From assembly GCA_033239005.1 (NCBI GenBank), contig BSQZ01000079.1, forward strand, positions 795,001 to 859,000: 64,000 bases of DNA, read 5' to 3'. The position numbers were made by a program, and so were the translations under genes. Below are positions 57,890 to 64,000 of this stretch, piece by piece (the first letter of the stretch is position 1; every line of letters starts with the position of its first letter). Origin of the DNA: Lamellibrachia satsuma (lineage: Eukaryota; Annelida; Polychaeta; Sabellida; Siboglinidae). The notes under the pieces were generated by a model that was given only the letters and a program-made list of their open reading frames with translations, did no database searches and was not told where the DNA came from.

Positions 57890-59520
57890 CACACAACACA
57901 TACGATACGACTTGTCATTTGGCAAAATGATCCATCACATAGTAATTTACTACGTTCAAAATAACAGGAATCTCTATCCAAGCAATCTATCTCAATGGCT
58001 GATTTCTTGTCTTACTACGTCACTTTCAAAGAGAATATCCAATACGAGGAAGTAAAAACAAAAAACACAAGTCAAAGACTCACATCGTAGTTTGTCTGCA
58101 GAAAGACAACATGCAAACTAAATAGTGCAAGTTTAGCATTCGTCAGAGAATTACACAACTTATGAATTTAGCTGACTTTCTGGGAAAATACAATCAGAGA
58201 GAGCGAGCGAGGGAGAGTGTCAGAGCCTTTCAATTACTTTGACGCAGAATAGATCTAGCAACAAAAGCATCTAAATATGCAATGCACCGTTACGAACATC
58301 AATGCACCATTATGAACATCAACGCAGCTATGGAGTATTGCTAGATACACAATAAATACACATTCAAATGTGCCACCAAGGGCCCAGGCGAATGTGATGA
58401 CGTCACATACAGATACTTGATGTACCAGCAATGCCCTAGCAGTGATGACGTCACATACAGATTTCATAGTAATCATAAATTAATACTAACTTAAAAGCAA
58501 AGTGTTTATATCATGCTGTGCTATAATGCCACATTATCAACAGAAATAGTTCAATATCACAAGACTACCCAGCAGAAGGAATGTTCAAATAAATGAGATG
58601 CAAATGCAGATGTAGCGACGTTACCATCAAATGTTGTCACAGCTGTTTTGAAGTCACCAGTTTGTAAACCAGTCTACTTAAAATTTACAAGATGCAACTT
58701 ATCGAGGACTAGTTTACTTACTGAAGTGCCCTCTGTTTTTATTTATGTACATTCGTGTACAATGAGAGTACATTATGTACATTCATGTACAATGAGAGTA
58801 CAGCTGTTCCAACCAACATTGGCTGCATCAGACTGGTTTAATCACCGCTCAGACTAGAGAACTGTGTTCACACAGTTTTTACATTATACATCTTATTAGA
58901 AGACGGCGTTTTGAGTCAATATGCTCTCAAAACAATCCTTCCAAGAAAGCACACAAAGTTTAAAATGTTTTCTTACATTTTCACACCTAGACTACTGGAA
59001 TACCCTTTTTGGTGGCAAATGGAGTTGCATAGCAGGAATTTATGTGAAATACCTTTTTTGAAACAACAGCAGCAGCACCATGTGTCAATCTGTCTGAGTC
59101 CCGGTCACAAATAAGCATATTACGGTAGATCACAATAACAAAGAGCACTTCCATGCGATTGGTCCAAGTCAACAGATACAACACCGTCATAAGATCTACA
59201 CTTATGGCGGGATTAACTATCACAAGTGGGTGCCAGCAAGTGGCAGCACGTTGCTGCATAAGCGGCAGCAAGACATAGGTAACGGTGACATAACGGAATA
59301 ACTTTCACAATATGACAGATGCCAACCAGCCACATTTGGGCAGGGGTCATCAGTCGAGTATTCAAAATATTACCTGTTTCATCACAAATATAAATATCAT
59401 CACTATATATCTGTCAACTACAATGCAGTCGTTGTGGCTACAAACCGACAATGGCGCCATCTGTTGGCACAAGTTCGACTGAAATGCACGATATCAGGCA
59501 GACACACACATTCATGCATG
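57890..59520. other. Non-coding with short duplications
   Basis: Short direct duplications are seen near 58278-58320 (ATGCACC(G/A)TTA(C/T)GAACATCA twice) and 58740-58805 (a 32-bp TGTACATTC(G/A)TGTACAATGA unit twice). A GTGATGACGTCACATACAGA element, containing the CRE-like palindrome TGACGTCA, occurs at 58395 and 58441. No gene was recognised. Confidence 0.5.
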
Positions 59521-59554
59521 CACGCACACTCATTTATGCACGCACACATTCATT

Positions 59555-59557
59555 AGT

Positions 59558-59617
<60 letters not shown>
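59555..59617. repeat. (CA)n microsatellite
   Basis: A CA dinucleotide run of about 60 bp is flanked by CGCACA and CATGCA variants. Confidence 0.98.
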
Positions 59618-59619
<2 letters not shown>

Positions 59620-59765
59620 CTGCTCATGCATGTGTTCATGCATGTTGCTATGGACTCTAAAGCATGGTGGACGTAAGTCTCACACTAAATAGATATCACA
59701 ACAACCTGTCCATGCACACGGCAAAGCACCAATATTAACTTAAGCCAGCCTTACAAGAAACATAT

Positions 59766-59885
59766 GAATCAGTGTAGAATGTCCACTCGTGCTGACAATC
59801 ACAGCTACGACAGTCAGCAAAACGTGAATCAGTGTAGAATGTCCACTCATGCTGACAATCACAGCTACGAGAGTCAGCAAAACAT
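59766..59885. repeat. 60-bp direct duplication
   Basis: GAATCAGTGTAGAATGTCCA begins at 59766 and 59826. The two 60-bp copies differ at a few positions. Confidence 0.95.
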
Positions 59886-61730
59886 AACGTCATAAAATCA
59901 CATTAAATTTGCACTTCAAATGATTTTGATGCATCTGCACACTCACAGAGACAAAGTGAAAGTTCTCATAGACAGGATATGCACAGGTTTGATATGCCAC
60001 GACCGACAGTGGCAACAGATGTCACAGGAAGACCAGGACTCTACACGAGAGGAAACAGAAGAAGCCCGCACGTGTCGCTGAGTGGCACTGGGCAGAAATA
60101 ATATAAATGCACCGCAGCGCACGAACAGAAGTGAGTGCAATTACAGAGTACCTGAGCTGTGATATATATTAGCATCACACAAAGAACCATACCCATATTG
60201 CAATAAGTATCATATCCAGCTATAAGGACTACACTTGGATTGCAAATACACGTGTGTAGCCATGTCATTGCGGCCACTTACACCACAGAAATATATATGA
60301 AACACAATTAGCACAACTTGACAATGTCCACCTCTACAGAACATTCCAAACGGAAAGGAGATGGCCGTAGCACCAGAACCCCTGAGGCACCCTACAAGCA
60401 TGCCACCAGTAACAAGGTTCCTCACCTAAATGAGCAAATTCAAAAACTAAAGTATACACTTTGTGTGGTCAATAATTATACTGTAGCGTGCAGTCAACAC
60501 TTCTCTTCGAATGTTGTACTGCACAGCTATGAAATCGGGTGCTATGTCAGCTTGATATGAACTTTAGAGATTTGTTCGAGAATACTGTTAACTCTCATCA
60601 CAGCTTCTGCCCCATCTTTAGCAGTGGGTGATGATCCACCCCCTAGAGCAGGTGGCATTGATCCACCCCCTATAGGAAGGGGCACTGATCCACCCCCAAG
60701 AGCAGAGGGCATTGATCCACCAACAACTTGTGAACGTATTTGTGAATGTTGTCGGCTAGCACCAGAGACATATTGCAGGCAACGACTAGTAAAACCACAC
60801 GACACACAATAAGCGGTCGCACAGACTTCAAACATAGTGGGACAATTCTGCCTTATTTTGCATAATGGCATGACTAGCAGAGCTAGGTCAAGTGAACTAG
60901 CAGGGGTTAGAACAATCAGAAACCATTTTGGTTTTAGCACAGTCTCTATAACAACATTTGAAAGAGCACTCAATGACAGCATATTCCTTCAATCAACCAG
61001 CTTTCGACTAAGAAACAAGGCCACAAGGGTGATATATATTGCACCAAGGATTGCCATGGCAACCAGTCATGACCAGCCCAGCAAGCGCTTTGCATATGAC
61101 AATAACTGGTCACAGGGGTTGCTATCGGAGCTGACTTGCTTACATTAAAGCCTTTGACACGTGTTAGACTAGGCATCACATTACATTTTGTGCTTCTCTC
61201 GGGAATACCTGGCAGCTATCTGCCTCAAGACTATTTGCATGTCACAGGCAGCATACAATTCTCACCACATTCACACAATAAAGCAGGTCAATTAGCAATT
61301 CATAAATAACACAATAATGCAGCTCGCTATGACACTGGAACATGCAACGACATGGTCGACACATCAAAACAATTCAAACATTTCAACAATTCATCGTTGT
61401 ACATGGCAAAATGGTGGCCCATGAAATATGGAACACACGTGTGGAAACTATGACTACACTGAACTTTGTAAAACGAGTTGAACCGATGGTTTGAGAACCC
61501 TGTTGATTGAGTGTCCCAGACAACGATGATGTCGTGGGGCGTGATTGCATAGCACCGTTGTTGTCTGCCACATAAGCATAAGTGCACAACGGCAGCAGCA
61601 TTAGTGCACACCGCCAACATTGTCTTTGTTCAAGGACAGCGGGCAAGCGGCAGCCGTGGTTTACTTGCTCCAGTCTTAAATATATAATGGCAAAATAAAA
61701 TATGTACAATCTCAGCTTGGCAGTCCAGTA
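59886..61730. other. Mostly non-coding, with a GGTGGATC repeat
   Basis: This may hold the 3' UTR or downstream region of the gene ending at 61731 on the minus strand. At 60625-60725 a unit of about 33 bp, GATCCACCCCCTA(G/T)A(G/A), is repeated four times. It gives a Gly/Pro-rich minus frame (60542-60812) that could be an exon fragment but lacks firm support. Confidence 0.4.
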
Positions 61731-61890
61731 TCACAGGTGCTCTTGGTCAACCTTGTTATTGTTGTCGTCGTCATCACTGGAATGAAGCAGCAGGAACGAC
61801 ATGTCAACACACTTGGCCTCCAGGGGGTGCTGCAGGCCGCCGTGCAGCGACATCCTTATACGTCTCTGCATCTCGTTCTCATCATTTTCA
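61731..61890 (-). CDS. Terminal exon of an unidentified gene
   Basis: On the minus strand a good acceptor (TTGACTTGTTTCAG) opens an exon that starts with one base (T) completing the AG left by the preceding exon at 62025, and then reads ENDENEMQRRIRMSLHGGLQ. It continues HPLEAKCVDMSFLLLHSS, an Asp/Asn-rich stretch and a stop at 61731. Phase match, splice sites and acidic, folded-like composition make this a real C-terminus. The protein family is not recognised. The TGA lies in CACCTGTGATAC, which is not a strong donor. Confidence 0.7.
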
Positions 61891-62024
61891 CTGAAACAAG
61901 TCAATGCACTGATGCACACTTCTCAACACATTGATGTACACTTCACAATACACTGACATACACTTCACAATACACTGACGTACACTTCACAACAGAATGT
62001 ATGATGTCGTATGAACTCCCCCAC

Positions 62025-62239
62025 CTGTCAAAGAGTCCAGCGTCATTTTCGTCCACTTCATCCTCCACGATGGGTTCAAGGTCAAGGAGAACCCTGGTGC
62101 TGGGTTTGAGTTTGTTGAGGGTCCTCCGAGACACGGTCCACACAAGCTGTAGACGGGGTGGGCGTGAGGGCTGACTGCTGTACACAGCCAGGTAGTCCAA
62201 CACCAGGCAACGGCATTGCAGGAACTCTGTGTCAGAGAT
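62025..62239 (-). CDS. Penultimate exon of an unidentified gene
   Basis: On the minus strand a strong acceptor (TGTGTTGTTCCAG) and donor (TTGACAG then GTGGGGG) bound a 215-bp exon. It encodes ISDTEFLQCRCLVLDYLAVY, then a basic SRPPRLQLVWTVSRRTLNKL segment and an acidic PIVEDEVDENDAG end. It starts in phase 0 and ends in phase 2, matching the next exon. Its GC-rich codons stand out from the AT-rich flanks. No domain is recognised. Earlier exons should lie beyond 62239, past the hAT insertion or outside the window. Confidence 0.72.
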
Positions 62240-62442
62240 CTGGAACAACACATGTAGCATAACACACCTGACATGTAGCATAACACACCTGACATGAAGC
62301 TTAATACTGGTACACCTGAAATGTTGCTTAACACTCCTGACATGTCGAATAACAGTAAGACATCAACAACTTCACACCATAGGCACAATTACTTATGAAA
62401 TCGATTGATAGAATTATGTACAGCCTTTCTATGAAGTACAGA

Positions 62443-63896
62443 CTAGTGCCCTGCCCTACTAACTTTCGTGGCTGGGCCTGGCTTGGCCTTGGGCTTACAT
62501 TTTACTGTCCCGGGCCGGGCCGGGCCTGGGCCTAGTGTGAGCAGGCCGGGCCAGGCTTGGAACTAATAAAAATATTAATACAAAACCCCGATTTAAAATT
62601 TTAATATTAATAAAAACTGATTAGAAACTGTATTTCTGGTTAATGAATATTTAAAATTATTTCTTTAGGATTACATAGTTGCAAATTGAGACTTTGCATG
62701 GAATTATGAATGACACCAGTGCTTTATATACTGGAATGTAGTCTAACATCTGTTCAACAATGGGACTTCAAATGGTATAATTTTAATAATGTGCATTTTT
62801 TTAATAAACATTTCATATAATAGTAATGCATAGTATTGCATACACAGTACACACACATTACATATTACTACTGCATAGTACATAGCATATCTTTGGCATG
62901 AATGTAGCCTTTTGCACAGATCTAATGGCCCCATACCGAGCCATTTAAGTTCACTTGGCTGGAAGTAGCCAGCCCCAAACATTTACTTAAGAAATATTTG
63001 CAGAGGCAATCAAGCCATGATTAACCACCAACTTATCACCCTTTGACCCAACCAGTGGACATTCTATTGTCTAGGTCTCCCCTCCAAATCTTGCCTGCTT
63101 TGTTGGTATTTTTCAATTGTGTTAACTAGTGTCTATTGTTTAATGTCTACAATTTCCCCAGTACTGATTAATTCACACCTGTACTAATTCACAAGTCTGA
63201 ACCTGATCTGTCTCAGGCTAGTGACTGTAGGCCTGCTGGAATTGCCACAGAGTGCCAGTGGGTGACATTTAATTGAAATATCAATTAATACCAAATTAAC
63301 TGCCCTTACTGGTAACATTAATTAAATAAATTAAGTTATGGTTTGCATTAGGGCTAAGTTAGGGTTAGATAAACGAATCTCTCACCCTAACCATTGCCCA
63401 AAAAATTAAAGCCATATATAAAAATATGCTGTAATACTTAATAGTAATGACAAATTAAAAGTTGATTATTTTTCAGGATATTTGTCCGTTTGAAGCAGTT
63501 GGTGGAGCTTGATTTCTAGAACTCGTCCAGCACACTATGGACAGTAGACAGCAGACTAGTAGACATTATACAATGTTCATATATTATTTTTTGTTATGTT
63601 ATTTAATAAAACAATATGTATGCATTACAGTTTATTTGTTTCGTTTTTATTATAAGGTAACGTTTATCTTTTCTAAATTTAGCGGGCAGCGGGCTATCCC
63701 GTGTTTGACCCGCGGGTATGGGCCAGGCCTAGGCCAAACATTAACGGTCTGGGCAGGCCATGAGCCGGGCCTAAATTCTACTTTGCGGGCACGGGCTGGG
63801 CTTGACTACTTTTTGCAGGCCTGGGCAAGGCCTGGATTCTAACTGCTAATTGTGGGCCAGGCTTGGGCTCAAATTATAGGCCTGCGCAGGGTACTA
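62443..63896. mobile_element. Non-autonomous hAT element, 1454 bp, with 8-bp TSD
   Basis: The ends are TAGTGCCCTGC (left) and GCAGGGTACTA (right), an 11-bp inverted repeat with one mismatch that fits the hAT YARNG terminus. The direct repeats GTACAGAC flank it at 62435-62442 and 63897-63904, the 8-bp duplication made by hAT transposases. Subterminal GGGCC/GGCCC-rich blocks lie at both ends, and the interior is AT-rich without a transposase. A left-truncated relative lies at 35531-36390. It is probably in an intron of the minus-strand gene ending at 61731. Confidence 0.88.
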
Positions 63897-64000
63897 GTAC
63901 AGACACCCCATTCAATGAGGGTAATGGGAAGTACAGGCACCCCATCCAGTGAGGGTCAAAGGAAGTACAGACACCCATTCAGTGAGGGTTACAGGATGTA
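63893..64000. repeat. 34-bp minisatellite at right edge
   Basis: The unit is GTACAGACACCCCATTCA(A/G)T followed by GAGGGT(A/C)A(T/A)(G/A)GGAA, with three copies before the window ends. The hAT target duplication GTACAGAC is the start of this unit, so the element entered the array edge. Confidence 0.9.

Noticed and set aside
60542..60812. Gly/Pro-rich minus frame as a further exon of the gene at 61731
   Set aside because: It lies beyond the stop at 61731, its glycine-rich part is a tandem repeat, and only a weak acceptor precedes it.

Overview
This is a stretch of animal nuclear DNA, not bacterial. The evidence is spliced genes with consensus splice sites, a cadherin-superfamily receptor, CR1/L2-type LINEs, Ty3/gypsy, pogo and hAT elements, very long microsatellites and many minisatellites. 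The repeat types and the compact one-exon protocadherin ectodomain fit an invertebrate, perhaps a marine lophotrochozoan or amphioxus-like animal. No sequence comparison was possible, so the species is not called.

Layout. 1-920 is a pure (GT)n tract running off the left edge. 2393-2472 is a CR1 3' tail. 3150-5690 is a decayed Ty3/gypsy pol followed by duplicated LTR-like blocks to 7450. 8591-8978 is a 44-bp minisatellite. A minus-strand protocadherin gene runs from 17179 to at least 10422. Its 2.7-kb first coding exon is joined by perfect phase-0 splice sites to a cytoplasmic exon at 10422-10607. The intron is filled by a 46-bp minisatellite that itself carries a CR1 LINE insertion. 17525-19551 is a second, 5'-truncated gypsy element with a polypurine tract and a short 3' LTR. 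An L2-like LINE (22454-23476) sits inside a 20-bp TGTCC minisatellite. 26163-27426 is another CR1 fragment. Palindromic CCATGG-rich MITEs lie at 20464, 20593, 27940 and 32607. 28948-29726 is a 30-bp minisatellite, probably in the intron of an unidentified minus-strand gene. 33045-33539 encodes a FLYWCH-type finger.

36400-41410, resuming at 49765, is a field of degenerate TAGCTATGT repeats. It is interrupted by a 2.45-kb pogo transposon (37059-39510) and by about 8.35 kb that holds CpG-rich unidentified ORFs and a nearly full-length CR1 LINE (about 44640-49285). 50170-51063 is a third gypsy integrase. 51060-52915 is a 63-bp minisatellite. 53756-54800 holds CpG-rich minus-strand coding-like islands of unknown origin. 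55200-61700 is mostly non-coding with small arrays. 61731-62239 carries the last two exons of an unidentified minus-strand gene. 62443-63896 is a non-autonomous hAT element with an 8-bp target duplication.

The host genes with usable evidence are the protocadherin, the gene ending at 61731 and, weakly, the gene ending at 28740. Everything else recognisable is mobile or tandemly repeated DNA, much of it nested. No operon, CRISPR array, rRNA or tRNA gene was seen.
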